A stretch of 21,257 bases of DNA from JAWODU01 sp046483125 (GTDB lineage: Bacteria > Verrucomicrobiota > Kiritimatiellia > UBA8416 > JAWODU01), in assembly GCA_046483125.1 (NCBI GenBank), contig JAWODU010000053.1:1-21257 (forward strand). Reading direction: 5' to 3'. Each line of letters opens with the position of its first letter. Positions within the stretch are counted from its first letter, which is position 1. Below, one piece after another: positions 1-7,158 of this stretch. The translations under genes and the position numbers were made by a program. The notes beneath the pieces were generated by a model. It ran no database searches. It saw nothing but the letters and a program-made list of their open reading frames with translations, and had not been told where the DNA came from.

Positions 1-783
1 CTGATAGACGTTGTGGACTATCACCTGGCTGAAATGTCGTCGCGTACCGACAGCAGAGTGGACGACATGCTTACCCCGCTTGTGGGGAAAAGCCTGCGAA
101 TTACCGTAGTCGTGGTGTTCGGACTGCAGGTTATACAATCTTTCAGCGACAAGCCTGTTACTTCGGTGCTCGCCGGCCTGGGCGTGGGCGGACTTGCCGT
201 GGCGCTGGCCGGGCAGGACACTATCAAGAACTTTTTCGGGTCGGTGGTTATCCTGGGGGACAAGCCTTTTGAAATAGGCGACCGGATCCTGTTTGACGGC
301 CATGACGGGCCGGTGGAAAAGGTGGGATTCCGTTCCACGAAAGTGCGCACACTGGACGGCCACCTTGTAACGATTCCGAACTCCGAGATGGTCAACCGGA
401 CCGTTCAGAACATAGGCAAACGTCCATACATCAAGCGCTGGGCGAATATCACGATTACCTACGACACGCCTCCGGAAAAAGTCGAAAAAGCGGTGGAAAT
501 TATCAAGGACATTCTCAGGAATCACAAGGGAATGGATCCCGAATTTCCGCCGCGGGTGTATTTCAGCGACTTTAACTCGTGCTCGCTGAATATCATGATG
601 ATCTACTGGTTCCATCCGCCCGACTACTGGGAATACCAGGAATTCAGCGAGTGGGTGAACCACCAGATCCTCAGGCGGTTCAACGAGGAAGGTATTGAAT
701 TCGCCTTCCCCACCCAGACAATGTACCTGGCCAATGACGAACGGCGCCAGCTTGCCGTGAGGGTACTGCGGGAACAGCAATAA
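1..783 (+). CDS. MscS-family mechanosensitive ion channel (5' end missing)
   Basis: The reading frame is open from the first base of the window and ends at TAA 781-783, so the N-terminus lies outside. The visible 260 codons contain the pore-lining TM3 and following beta domain of the MscS family: a Gly/Ala-rich helix (VLAGLGVGGLAVALAGQDTI) followed by NFFGSVVILGDKPFEIGDRI, then a beta domain with TVRTLDG-like and IPNSEMVNRTVQN segments. The preceding hydrophobic stretch (ITVVVVFGLQVIQ) is probably TM2. MscS channels sit in the inner membrane and release solutes on hypo-osmotic shock. The C-terminal part (about 80 residues) matches the mixed alpha/beta cytoplasmic domain. The missing N-terminus means extra transmembrane helices, as in the larger MscS-like proteins, cannot be excluded. 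It is separated from the next gene by a short spacer and has no evident link to the polysaccharide locus downstream. Confidence 0.93.
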   Translation: MIDVVDYHLAEMSSRTDSRVDDMLTPLVGKSLRITVVVVFGLQVIQSFSDKPVTSVLAGLGVGGLAVALAGQDTIKNFFGSVVILGDKPFEIGDRILFDGHDGPVEKVGFRSTKVRTLDGHLVTIPNSEMVNRTVQNIGKRPYIKRWANITITYDTPPEKVEKAVEIIKDILRNHKGMDPEFPPRVYFSDFNSCSLNIMMIYWFHPPDYWEYQEFSEWVNHQILRRFNEEGIEFAFPTQTMYLANDERRQLAVRVLREQQ

Positions 784-837
784 GATAGCGCTGTTTCCCG
801 CTTGCGAGGGGTGTATAAAGCAATTACACTTATCACC

Positions 838-1581
838 GTGAAACGATTGTCCGCCACAGCTGTTGTATCGGCGCTGATACTGATACTTTGCGGGGGGAAA
901 GAGCCGTTGCAGTCCGAGAAGGAAAAATCCGGTGACAAATGGGCGTCGGCAAGCGTCCGCATGATCCGCCAGATCAAAGCATACGGTGTAAAGAACAAGC
1001 GCGTGCTTGAAGCGATGTCGCAGGTGCGGCGGCATGTCTACATACCGGAAGAATACCGGCGTTACCCGGACGCCTACGGGAATCATCCATGCTCAATCGG
1101 CCACGGTCAGACCATATCCCAGCCCTTTATCGTAGCCTACATGACCGAAAAAATAGCCCCCGAAGAAGGCGAGAAGATCCTGGAAATCGGCACCGGTTCC
1201 GGGTATCAGGCGGCAATCCTGGCGGAGATGGGAGCGGAGGTGTACAGCATAGAGATCGTTCCGGAACTCGCCGAACACGCGCGGAAAGTGCTGGAATCCG
1301 AGGGATATGAGAATGCGCACGTTCTGACAGGGGACGGATACAAGGGCTGGCCGGAACACAGCCCTTTTGACGCGATAATTGTAACATGCGCGCCTGAGAA
1401 AGTGCCGCAGGCCCTCGTGGATCAGCTCGACGAGGGAGGCAGAATGATCGTGCCGGTCGGCGAGGGCCTTCAGAGACTTGTGATTCTCAGGAAGAAGAAG
1501 GGAAAAATCGAGAAGGAAGACGATCTGGCAGTGCGCTTCGTGCCGATGGTGCGGGGGTCACGGAGGACGGAGGACAGATGA
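838..1581 (+). CDS. pcm: Protein-L-isoaspartate O-methyltransferase, apparently exported
   Basis: Repairs isoaspartyl residues in damaged proteins by SAM-dependent carboxyl methylation. Family signatures are clear: GHGQTISQPFIVAYMTE (substrate/active-site region), the SAM-binding motif I LEIGTGSGYQAAILAEMGAEVYS, and the later DAIIVTCAPEKVPQALVDQL and GGRMIVPVG segments. The start is uncertain. GTG 838 gives 247 residues beginning with a basic stretch and a hydrophobic run, MKRLSATAVVSALILILCGG, that looks like a signal peptide or membrane anchor. The cysteine at position 18 suggests a lipoprotein, but Leu at -1 is not the canonical lipobox. In-frame alternatives are TTG 802 and GTG 811, which only lengthen the N-terminus. 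ATG 961 would give a cytosolic form starting close to the usual Pcm N-terminus. None has a convincing Shine-Dalgarno. The last codons run into a GGA-rich repeat (1561-1590), so the extreme C-terminus may be repeat-derived. Confidence 0.93.
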   Translation: MKRLSATAVVSALILILCGGKEPLQSEKEKSGDKWASASVRMIRQIKAYGVKNKRVLEAMSQVRRHVYIPEEYRRYPDAYGNHPCSIGHGQTISQPFIVAYMTEKIAPEEGEKILEIGTGSGYQAAILAEMGAEVYSIEIVPELAEHARKVLESEGYENAHVLTGDGYKGWPEHSPFDAIIVTCAPEKVPQALVDQLDEGGRMIVPVGEGLQRLVILRKKKGKIEKEDDLAVRFVPMVRGSRRTEDR

Positions 1582-1720
1582 CGGAGGGGAGAGAACCACG
1601 GATTGCACGGATGGTACTTGGCGTTGGTGAGGAGAGGGAAGCAGAAAGCTGAAATGGGGAGGGGAGAGAGATTCACAGGAAAGCCGGGAAGACCGTGAAG
1701 AGGGAGCGGAGTGCGGTGCG
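1561..1720. repeat. Purine-rich spacer packed with short degenerate repeats
   Basis: This spacer and the last codons of the preceding gene consist of short repeated words: CGGAGGA in tandem at 1561-1574 with related copies to about 1590, a tandem nonamer CACGGATTG/CACGGATGG at 1597-1614, and runs of GAGAGGG/GGGGAGAG type to about 1680. One strand is strongly purine-rich. No ORF, promoter or terminator hairpin stands out apart from the acylphosphatase ribosome-binding site (GGAG 1708-1711). I interpret it as accumulated non-coding spacer repeats. Confidence 0.6.
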
Positions 1721-1996
1721 ATGACGAAGCGGGGGCATTTTGTTGTTTCGGGGCGGGTACAGGGGGTGTGTTACAGAATGTACACGCAGAAGGAGGCCCA
1801 TCGTCTGGGAGTAACGGGTTACGTGAAGAACCGCGGTGACGGCACAGTAGAGGTCGTGGCGGAAGGAGATGAAGAAAGCCTGCGCCAACTGCTGAAATGG
1901 TGCCGGAAGGGGCCGGCATTTGCCATGGTGCGGAACGTTGAAGAAGAATATTCGGAAGCGACGGAAGAATACGATTCGTTTATAATTGCGTATTAA
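1721..1996 (+). CDS. acyP: Acylphosphatase
   Basis: A 91-residue protein, the normal length for acylphosphatase, which hydrolyses acyl phosphates such as carbamoyl phosphate and 1,3-bisphosphoglycerate. The family signature GRVQGVCYRMYTQKEAHRLG contains the phosphate-binding loop with catalytic Arg19, and Asn37 in GYVKNRGDGTVEVVAEG is the second catalytic residue. The rest keeps the family pattern up to about residue 70 (EEESLRQLL-like helix and WCRKGPAFAMV). The start ATG 1721 is preceded by GGAG at 1708-1711. It lies between two repeat-bearing spacers and appears to be transcribed on its own or with pcm. It is cytosolic, and nothing ties it to its neighbours' functions. Confidence 0.95.
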   Translation: MTKRGHFVVSGRVQGVCYRMYTQKEAHRLGVTGYVKNRGDGTVEVVAEGDEESLRQLLKWCRKGPAFAMVRNVEEEYSEATEEYDSFIIAY

Positions 1997-2016
1997 ATAC
2001 CCCGGGAATGCAGATT

Positions 2017-2062
2017 TTTTGACAGGATCAATCCGCCGCGGCGGACGGATCAACAGGATGAG
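2017..2062. repeat. Palindromic element inserted in an ACAGGAT-type spacer repeat
   Basis: A 26-bp inverted repeat spans 2026-2051: GATC, two unpaired bases, the perfect 14-bp palindrome TCCGCCGCGGCGGA (2032-2045), two unpaired bases, then GATC. It is flanked by ACAGGATCAA on the left (2023 on) and GGATCAACAGGAT on the right. The word GGATCAA therefore occurs on both sides, as if a 22-bp GC-rich palindrome had been placed in, or had duplicated part of, a simpler TTTTTTGACAGGATCAACAGGAT spacer repeat. A T-run precedes rather than follows the stem on the plus strand. It could act as a terminator only for minus-strand transcription, where none is expected here. Confidence 0.6.
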
Positions 2063-2083
2063 ATAAGAAGGGGAGAAGCGGCT

Positions 2084-2710
2084 ATGACGACGGCAAGTGT
2101 TGTAGGTGAATGGGTCAGAATACGGAAAAGATTTTTTGAATGGCGTATTAACGCTGTGCTTGTCCACAAGCTTTCCCTGGCTATGGGCGCGGCGTGCCTT
2201 ACGGGGCTCCTGGCCCAGACCAGGGTATACCTGCCGTTCACTCCGGTACCTGTTACGGGGCAGACGTTCGCGGCCCTGCTTGCGGGTGTTGCGCTGGGCG
2301 CGCGGTGGGGCGGAGTGAGCCAGATCCTTTACGTGGGGCTGGGACTGGCGGGTGTGCCGTGGTTTTCGGGCTGGACAGGCGGTGTCGCGGCCGTTGCCGG
2401 CCCGACAGGCGGTTATATCATCGGTTTTGTGCTGGCGGCATTTCTCGTGGGCTATTTTACGGACAAATACCCCGGCGCACGCAGTTTTCCCGCACTCATT
2501 GGGCTTATGCTCCTTGGGAATTTCGCGGTGATCCACGCTTTCGGGCTTCTGCATCTGGCAGGCTGGCTTGCGGTTGCCTCCGGCGCGGCGCCTTCGATGA
2601 CTGATGTCTTTGCCGCGGGCACACTGCCTTTTATTCCCGGTGATCTGCTCAAGGTATTCGCCGCCGCCGCGGCCGGTTTCATGATACTGCCGAAGACAGG
2701 CTCGCGTTGA
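2084..2710 (+). CDS. bioY: Biotin transporter BioY (ECF S-component)
   Basis: A 208-residue integral membrane protein, typical for BioY, the biotin-binding substrate component of an energy-coupling factor transporter. Hallmarks seen are YLPFTPVPVTGQTFAALLAG near residues 46-65, the glycine-rich YVGLGLAGVPWF, and AGPTGGYIIGFVLAAFLVGY, followed by a late LPFIPGDLLKVFAAAAAGF helix. These give about six hydrophobic segments. ATG 2084 has a good ribosome-binding site (GGGGAG about 2069-2074). No bioM/bioN (EcfA/EcfT) genes lie next to it, so it either shares a common ECF module or works alone, as reported for some solitary BioY proteins. Its stop is 7 bases from the stop of the convergent permease gene. 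Confidence 0.95.
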   Translation: MTTASVVGEWVRIRKRFFEWRINAVLVHKLSLAMGAACLTGLLAQTRVYLPFTPVPVTGQTFAALLAGVALGARWGGVSQILYVGLGLAGVPWFSGWTGGVAAVAGPTGGYIIGFVLAAFLVGYFTDKYPGARSFPALIGLMLLGNFAVIHAFGLLHLAGWLAVASGAAPSMTDVFAAGTLPFIPGDLLKVFAAAAAGFMILPKTGSR

Positions 2711-2717
2711 GCGTATT

Positions 2718-3512
2718 TCAGATCAGGCCTGAAGCCTTGCCTATGAGCATGAGGGAAGTTACCGCGAGCACGAAGTAGATGAAGCCCATGTAGTGCTTCC
2801 GCTTGAGCGCGCGTACCAGCAGGTAGCCCGCGCCCACGCCCATCAGCATTGCCGGTATCATACGCGCGCCCATGAGCAGATTATCGGCGCGTATCCTACC
2901 GAGAAGCGCGAACGGAACCAGTTTAATCAGATTAAGTGCAAAGAAGAAACCGGCAAGAGTCGCGGGAAAATTCATTTTGGGCAGTTTCTGCGGCAGGAGG
3001 TACATCTGAAGCACGGGGCCGGCCAGATGCGCGAGCGTGGAAGTCACCCCCGCCGCGAAACCAAAGGCGGTACTGCCGCCGTATCCCGGACGAACGGGCG
3101 AGCCCGGCTGTTTCAATGTAAAGTTTCTGACGGCCTGCCAGACTATGAAAGAAAGCCCCATCACGCCTATACAGAGCTTGAGCCAGCGATCGGGGACATG
3201 AAGCATTGCCGAGTCCCTGGACACGAACACGACGCTTGCGGCCGCGACGCCGAGCACGGCGCCGGGGAAAAGACGCATGAGCCTGTCCCACAGTATGTGT
3301 TTGCGGTAAACGGTTACCGCCGCTATATCCGCCGCGCAAAGAACGGGGAGCATGAATGCGACGGCTTCCTTGGCCGGTTCTGTCGAACCGGGCCATACAA
3401 GGACAAGAACGGGCAGAGCCACTGTGCCGACGGGCAGGCCGCCCTTTGCCATCCCGATGAGAAACACGGAAAGGGCTACCCAGAGGAGTTCCAGAGTGGT
3501 GTAATCGTTCAT
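2718..3512 (-). CDS. TSUP (TauE/SafE-like) membrane permease
   Basis: A protein of 264 residues with about seven to eight hydrophobic segments. It has the two half-motifs of the TSUP/TauE-SafE family: FLIGMAKGGLPVGTVALPVL near the N-terminus and AFGFAAGVTSTLAHLAGPVL in the second half, the latter equivalent to the usual G-TS-H-GGP motif. Family members export or import sulfite, sulfoacetate or other organosulfur anions. The substrate here cannot be read from the sequence. I chose ATG 3510-3512 (MNDYTTLELLWVALS) because it places the first motif at the usual distance. A longer in-frame extension to 3638 is hydrophobic and low-complexity and would overlap the divergent antitoxin. No strong Shine-Dalgarno is visible. 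Confidence 0.9.
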   Translation of the reverse strand: MNDYTTLELLWVALSVFLIGMAKGGLPVGTVALPVLVLVWPGSTEPAKEAVAFMLPVLCAADIAAVTVYRKHILWDRLMRLFPGAVLGVAAASVVFVSRDSAMLHVPDRWLKLCIGVMGLSFIVWQAVRNFTLKQPGSPVRPGYGGSTAFGFAAGVTSTLAHLAGPVLQMYLLPQKLPKMNFPATLAGFFFALNLIKLVPFALLGRIRADNLLMGARMIPAMLMGVGAGYLLVRALKRKHYMGFIYFVLAVTSLMLIGKASGLI

Positions 3513-3636
3513 AAATAGTGTAAAATGAAATAATAAGGCAGTTATTGACAGGAAATTCGGAATTAAAGGACTGTGCTTGCAATATGATGAAAGATGCAGT
3601 AGCATGCATAATAGTTGCAAAATGAGGAGAAGTACC
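3513..3636. promoter_or_regulatory. Divergent promoter region with candidate antitoxin operator boxes
   Basis: This 124-base, comparatively AT-rich spacer separates the divergently transcribed permease and toxin-antitoxin genes. It holds a 14-base imperfect direct repeat, TTGCAATATGATGA at 3577-3590 and TTGCAAAATGAGGA at 3615-3628 (12 of 14 identical). Between the copies is an inverted repeat ATGCA-6-TGCAT (3594-3609). CATAAT at 3607-3612 could be a -10 element, but no good -35 is at the right distance. The second copy overlaps the antitoxin ribosome-binding site (GAGGAGA 3624-3630). Autoregulation by the ribbon-helix-helix antitoxin at these boxes is an inference. Confidence 0.4.
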
Positions 3637-3885
3637 ATGCGCTCACTTCAGGTAAGAGAACTGCCGGACCATATTTATGCCAGGCTACGCGAGGACGCGA
3701 AGAGGGAGCACCGGAGCTTTGCCCAGCAGGCGGTTGTGACCATAGAGAGGGGATTGGGCATGGAGAGTAAGCGGAAAGAGAAACGGGCTGAGTTGCTTGA
3801 CAAGGTTGCTGCAGATCCCCCTGCGCCTGACGGGGACCGTTTGCCCGACCCGGTAAAATTGATCAGGGAGGACAGGGAACGATGA
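3637..3885 (+). CDS. FitA-like ribbon-helix-helix antitoxin
   Basis: A small 82-residue protein whose N-terminal half (LQVRELPDHIYARLREDAKR, then EHRSFAQQAVVTIERGL) matches the ribbon-helix-helix DNA-binding fold of FitA/Arc-type antitoxins: a short beta strand followed by two helices. The C-terminal tail, rich in charged residues and ending DPVKLIREDRER, is the part expected to block the toxin active site. ATG 3637 is chosen because GAGGAGA lies just upstream and the strand begins directly after it. The longer in-frame start at about 3577 adds an unconserved Cys/Met-rich leader. The stop overlaps the toxin start (ATGA at 3882-3885), the standard arrangement for coupled toxin-antitoxin genes. 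Confidence 0.85.
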   Translation: MRSLQVRELPDHIYARLREDAKREHRSFAQQAVVTIERGLGMESKRKEKRAELLDKVAADPPAPDGDRLPDPVKLIREDRER

Positions 3886-4277
3886 TCGCAGTTCTCGATG
3901 CCAGCGCGGCGGTCAGCATTGTCCTCAAGCGGTCTGATTCTACTGAGGCCCGAAAAGCTGCATGTGAGGCGGATGAGCTGATTGCTCCGGGATTGTTTGT
4001 ATGCGAGGTGGCGAACACATTCTGGAAGTACTATCATCTAAGCGACATGGCGCTTGCCGCGTGTGAGCAGGCGGTAGAGAAAGCTGTCGCATTACCGGAC
4101 CGGTACGTGAGCGGGGAGGAACTGCACATGGAGGCTTTTTCCCTGGCGTGTCTTACAGACAGGACGGTCTATGATATGCTGTATCTTGTTCTGGCCAGAA
4201 GAAACAATGCCGTACTTGTGACAGTCGATGAATCCTTGAAGGAAACCGCCCGTAAGCAATCGGTACGGGTTGTGTAA
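3882..4277 (+). CDS. PIN-domain toxin ribonuclease, VapC/FitB type
   Basis: A 131-residue single-domain PIN protein. The four acidic residues that bind the catalytic metal are all present: Asp6 in VLDASAAV, Glu42 in FVCEVANTFWK, Asp98 in RTVYDMLYLVLARR and Asp116 in VLVTVDESLKE. The enzyme should therefore be active as an endoribonuclease. VapC toxins cleave specific tRNAs or rRNA and are held inactive by the cognate antitoxin, here the gene overlapping by four bases upstream. Thirty-two bases separate its stop from the first glycosyltransferase of the polysaccharide locus. The pair thus sits at the edge of that locus and may help stabilise it, which is an inference from position only. Confidence 0.92.
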   Translation: MIAVLDASAAVSIVLKRSDSTEARKAACEADELIAPGLFVCEVANTFWKYYHLSDMALAACEQAVEKAVALPDRYVSGEELHMEAFSLACLTDRTVYDMLYLVLARRNNAVLVTVDESLKETARKQSVRVV

Positions 4278-4309
4278 ATGCGTATTGCTGTTTCGTTTTT
4301 CACATTGTC

Positions 4310-5494
4310 ATGAACGTGCTAGTTCTCACTGAAAATGTGTTTCCCGACGTTACGGGAGGTAGCGGTCGGGTTGTGACGCAAACATGCAAGGGACTTGTAA
4401 AGTCCGGCCATCATGTTCATGTGATCACACGCCTTATCAACGGGTCCCAGTTGGAAGAGGAACGAGAAGAAGGTATTCGTATCAGTCGTTATCGGGTCTC
4501 GAGGTTTGTGTGGAATACATTACACTCTGTTTCAAGGTCGATTCGTGCGGCGAGCCGGGATACGGCCTTCGACATTGTTTCGATTCATCAGCCCTTCCCC
4601 GGTCTGGTCGGGGTTCGTTCAAGACCTCTGCGCGGTGTACCGAAGATAAGGACTTTTCACGGGCCGTGGCATGAGGAGTATCGGGTCTCGATGTCGGGTG
4701 AACCGAATATTTTCTGTAGGCTGAAGCTGAAAATCGGAACGATACTTCGCCGCTGTGCGGACGCCTATGTTCTGTCCCGTGTGGACATGGTACGTGTTCT
4801 GAGCAATTATGCGGCCAGAATGGCCTGTGAGATATGTCCGTCGTGCTCGCAGCGGACAAGGATTATTCCTGGCGGCGTCGATGCGGAAAGCTTCCGTCCT
4901 CCGACTGACAAGAAAGCTGTGCGCAAGCAATTGGATCTGCCTGAAGATCGGCAAATTATTTTTACGGTCCGCAATTTAACGCGTCGAATGGGGTTAGATA
5001 CGCTGATCGAAGCAATGCGGGACGTTCGACGCCGGATTCATGGTGCCCTTCTGATCATCGGGGGTCAGGGAGCTATGCGCGCCGAACTGGAAGAACAAAT
5101 AGATCGAAGCGGATTGATCGAACACGTGCGCCTGGCGGGTAGGATTCCCGATGAGGATTTGCCCCTTTATTATCAGAGCGCGGACCTGTTTGTACTGCCT
5201 ACCCGGGACCTGGAGGGTTTTGGCTTAGTTACGCTTGAAGCTATGGCGTCGGGTCTGCCGGTTCTGGCAACTCCGCAGGGCGGGTCGATTGAACTACTCG
5301 AGCAGTTCGGAAGGGAGTGTCTGTTTTCCGGCACGTCTGCCTTGGAAATCGGTGAAAAAATTGTCGAGACGCTGTCTTCCCGAGAGAAGCTGAGGGATTT
5401 AGGACACAAAGTGCGCAGGGCCGCCGTTGAACAGTATTCCTGGAACCGACAGGTTGACGAGTTGGAAGCATTGTTCAACGAACTGTCTGGGTGA
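4310..5494 (+). CDS. Glycosyltransferase, GT4 family (GT-B fold)
   Basis: A 394-residue retaining-type glycosyltransferase that transfers a sugar from a nucleotide donor. The N-terminal Rossmann half starts MNVLVLTENVFPDVTGGSGR, with the glycine-rich acceptor-side loop. The C-terminal half has IIPGGVDAESFRP, ADLFVLPT and the GT4 E-x7-E signature in EGFGLVTLEAMASGLPV (Glu302 and Glu310). The donor-phosphate loop around residues 219-229 (FTVRNLTRRMGLDTL) keeps an arginine, but the usual lysine-glycine pair is RM-G, a mild deviation. ATG 4310 begins exactly at the first beta strand, although no Shine-Dalgarno is seen before it (the upstream bases are T-rich). It is probably the first gene of the plus-strand polysaccharide operon. 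Donor and acceptor are unknown. Confidence 0.92.
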   Translation: MNVLVLTENVFPDVTGGSGRVVTQTCKGLVKSGHHVHVITRLINGSQLEEEREEGIRISRYRVSRFVWNTLHSVSRSIRAASRDTAFDIVSIHQPFPGLVGVRSRPLRGVPKIRTFHGPWHEEYRVSMSGEPNIFCRLKLKIGTILRRCADAYVLSRVDMVRVLSNYAARMACEICPSCSQRTRIIPGGVDAESFRPPTDKKAVRKQLDLPEDRQIIFTVRNLTRRMGLDTLIEAMRDVRRRIHGALLIIGGQGAMRAELEEQIDRSGLIEHVRLAGRIPDEDLPLYYQSADLFVLPTRDLEGFGLVTLEAMASGLPVLATPQGGSIELLEQFGRECLFSGTSALEIGEKIVETLSSREKLRDLGHKVRRAAVEQYSWNRQVDELEALFNELSG

Positions 5495-5592
5495 CGAGAC
5501 GCCCGAAATGGTGGCTGAGAAGAAAACATTGATCATCAGAAAGTTTTCATATGGTTTTCCCGGCCCGCCCGCCTTGGGTTGAAAGGGCTCAT

Positions 5593-7158
5593 ATGGCAGA
5601 TCAAGAGACATCTCAAACAGTTATCAGAAATACGATTTTCAGCAGCCTGGAGTTCGGGGTGGGCCTTATAGTCAGCCTTTTGCTGACGCCGTACATCATA
5701 GCCAAGCTAGGACTTGAACAGTATGGAATATTTGCTCTGGTAGGAGTGTTGATAAGTTTCTGCAGTCTGCTTGACGTTGTGGGTACGGGCAGGGCCTTTG
5801 TCAAGTACGTGGCGGAGTTCTCGGCGCGTGAAGAACACTCCAGGATAAATGAACTGGTAAGCTTAGGGTTCAGTTACTACTTCATATTCTGGTGCACGGT
5901 CTCTGGCATTGTGTACTTACTCCGAAATCCAATACTGGCATTGTTCAAATTCCCTCCGGAACTGCACGATGACATCCTGTTCGTGCTGTGCGCGATTCTG
6001 CTCGTGGCGATGATCCGTGCCAGCTTTGCAGTCTTCCGGTCGGTACTTCTCGGTCTCCAGCGGCTTGACGTGGCCAACTCCATGAAGGCAATTATCTCTG
6101 TCCTGTATGGAGCAGGAGCCGTCGTTTTTCTTTCATTGGGATTCGGGCTCAGGGGGTTGGCGATGAACGGGGTTATCATGGCGGCTCTGGCCGGGCTGAG
6201 CCAGATGATATGCTGTTACCGTCTTGCACCGTGGTTACGGTTCAGGTTGTTTTCTTTTTCGAAAGAGACCGTAAGATTCTGTTTCGGATTCGGGATCAGG
6301 ATTCAAATCGCGCAAGTGTCGGAGATAGTCAGCAGCCATGTCGACAAGTTACTGCTGGGGCATTTTGTCGGTATGATCCCGGTTGCCGGTTATACCCTTG
6401 GGGCAAAGATCGCCAATATCGGACGATCAGTTCCGGGACAGCTTCTGCCGGCTATTGTTCCCGCGGCTTCACACCTGGAGGCTATCGCAGATAAGCGCAG
6501 GCTCCATGAGTTGTATTGCCGCGGCAGTAAGTACCTTGCCGCAATTGCACTGCCGCTGACGGTTTTCATGGTAATAGAGGCTCCTGCGATATTGCAGTTG
6601 TGGCTGGGCACATACGCGTCGCCATCGGCTGTTCTTGCGCTTCAAGTGCTGCCTGTTGCGTATACGGCAGGGCTGTTGGTAAGCATGGCCAGGCTGGTTG
6701 CGCGCGGGATGGGGATACCGCAATTCGAGATGCGTTCCGCGCTGATCATAGCGGTTGTCAACATTGTGTTAAGCACTGTCCTGATTATAAAGTTTGGTTT
6801 TGTCGGGGCTCTGATTGGGACCACATGTGCCGCCGTTATCGGGTCAGTGTATTTTCTATTCGCATTTCATTCGTTTATGGGCCGGTCATTTATCAAACAG
6901 ATCGGCTCGAAGGTATATCCGGTGCTTATATTGGCGTGCGTGACGGCGGGGCTTGCCTGCTGGGGATTGGGAATACTGCTGCCTGATGATTGGACGGTTG
7001 CGGAAATCGGGAGATGGCAGGCTTTCAAGACACTGGCTTTGAGCGGAATCACATTTGCCGTCGTTTTCGGTGCTATTGTTGCGGCGTTACGCTATTTCGA
7101 TGAATATGACAGGACAGTCTTCCTGCGATTACTAAAGCTGTTGGGCAGAAAGCAATGA
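5593..7158 (+). CDS. Wzx-like polysaccharide flippase (MOP superfamily)
   Basis: A 521-residue polytopic membrane protein with about twelve to fourteen hydrophobic segments, typical of Wzx/RfbX-type flippases that move undecaprenyl-linked oligosaccharide units across the inner membrane. The N-terminus (TVIRNTIFSSLEFGVGLIVSLLLTPYIIAKLGLEQYGIFALVGVLI) is characteristic, with YG between helices 1 and 2. The repeated pattern near residue 250 (HVDKLLLGHFVGMIPVAGYTLGAKIANIG) marks the second six-helix half. ATG 5593 is preferred because GAAAGGG lies 6-12 bases before it. An in-frame ATG at 5551 adds a Pro-rich leader without support. Its stop overlaps the next start (ATGA 7155-7158), so the genes are translationally coupled. 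The 98-base gap upstream contains only a small GAAAAC/GTTTTC inverted repeat. Confidence 0.92.
   Translation: MADQETSQTVIRNTIFSSLEFGVGLIVSLLLTPYIIAKLGLEQYGIFALVGVLISFCSLLDVVGTGRAFVKYVAEFSAREEHSRINELVSLGFSYYFIFWCTVSGIVYLLRNPILALFKFPPELHDDILFVLCAILLVAMIRASFAVFRSVLLGLQRLDVANSMKAIISVLYGAGAVVFLSLGFGLRGLAMNGVIMAALAGLSQMICCYRLAPWLRFRLFSFSKETVRFCFGFGIRIQIAQVSEIVSSHVDKLLLGHFVGMIPVAGYTLGAKIANIGRSVPGQLLPAIVPAASHLEAIADKRRLHELYCRGSKYLAAIALPLTVFMVIEAPAILQLWLGTYASPSAVLALQVLPVAYTAGLLVSMARLVARGMGIPQFEMRSALIIAVVNIVLSTVLIIKFGFVGALIGTTCAAVIGSVYFLFAFHSFMGRSFIKQIGSKVYPVLILACVTAGLACWGLGILLPDDWTVAEIGRWQAFKTLALSGITFAVVFGAIVAALRYFDEYDRTVFLRLLKLLGRKQ

Noticed and set aside
1597..1614. CACGGAT nonamer pair considered as the start of a CRISPR array
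   Set aside because: Only two directly adjacent copies of nine bases with no spacers between them.
2026..2051. GC-rich palindrome considered as a rho-independent terminator for acyP
   Set aside because: The T-run lies before the stem on the plus strand and no T-run follows it, so the geometry is wrong for that gene.
1673..2554. A 293-codon minus-strand open frame across acyP and bioY
   Set aside because: It crosses two well-supported plus-strand genes and a repeat-containing spacer, and has no recognisable domain.
2793..3518. A 241-codon plus-strand open frame opposite the TSUP permease
   Set aside because: The translated product is His/Arg-rich and hydrophilic without motifs. The minus strand encodes a coherent membrane protein.
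5522..5548. GAAAAC/GTTTTC inverted repeat before the flippase
   Set aside because: Six-base arms with a 15-base loop and no T-run. It is too weak to call an operator or terminator.
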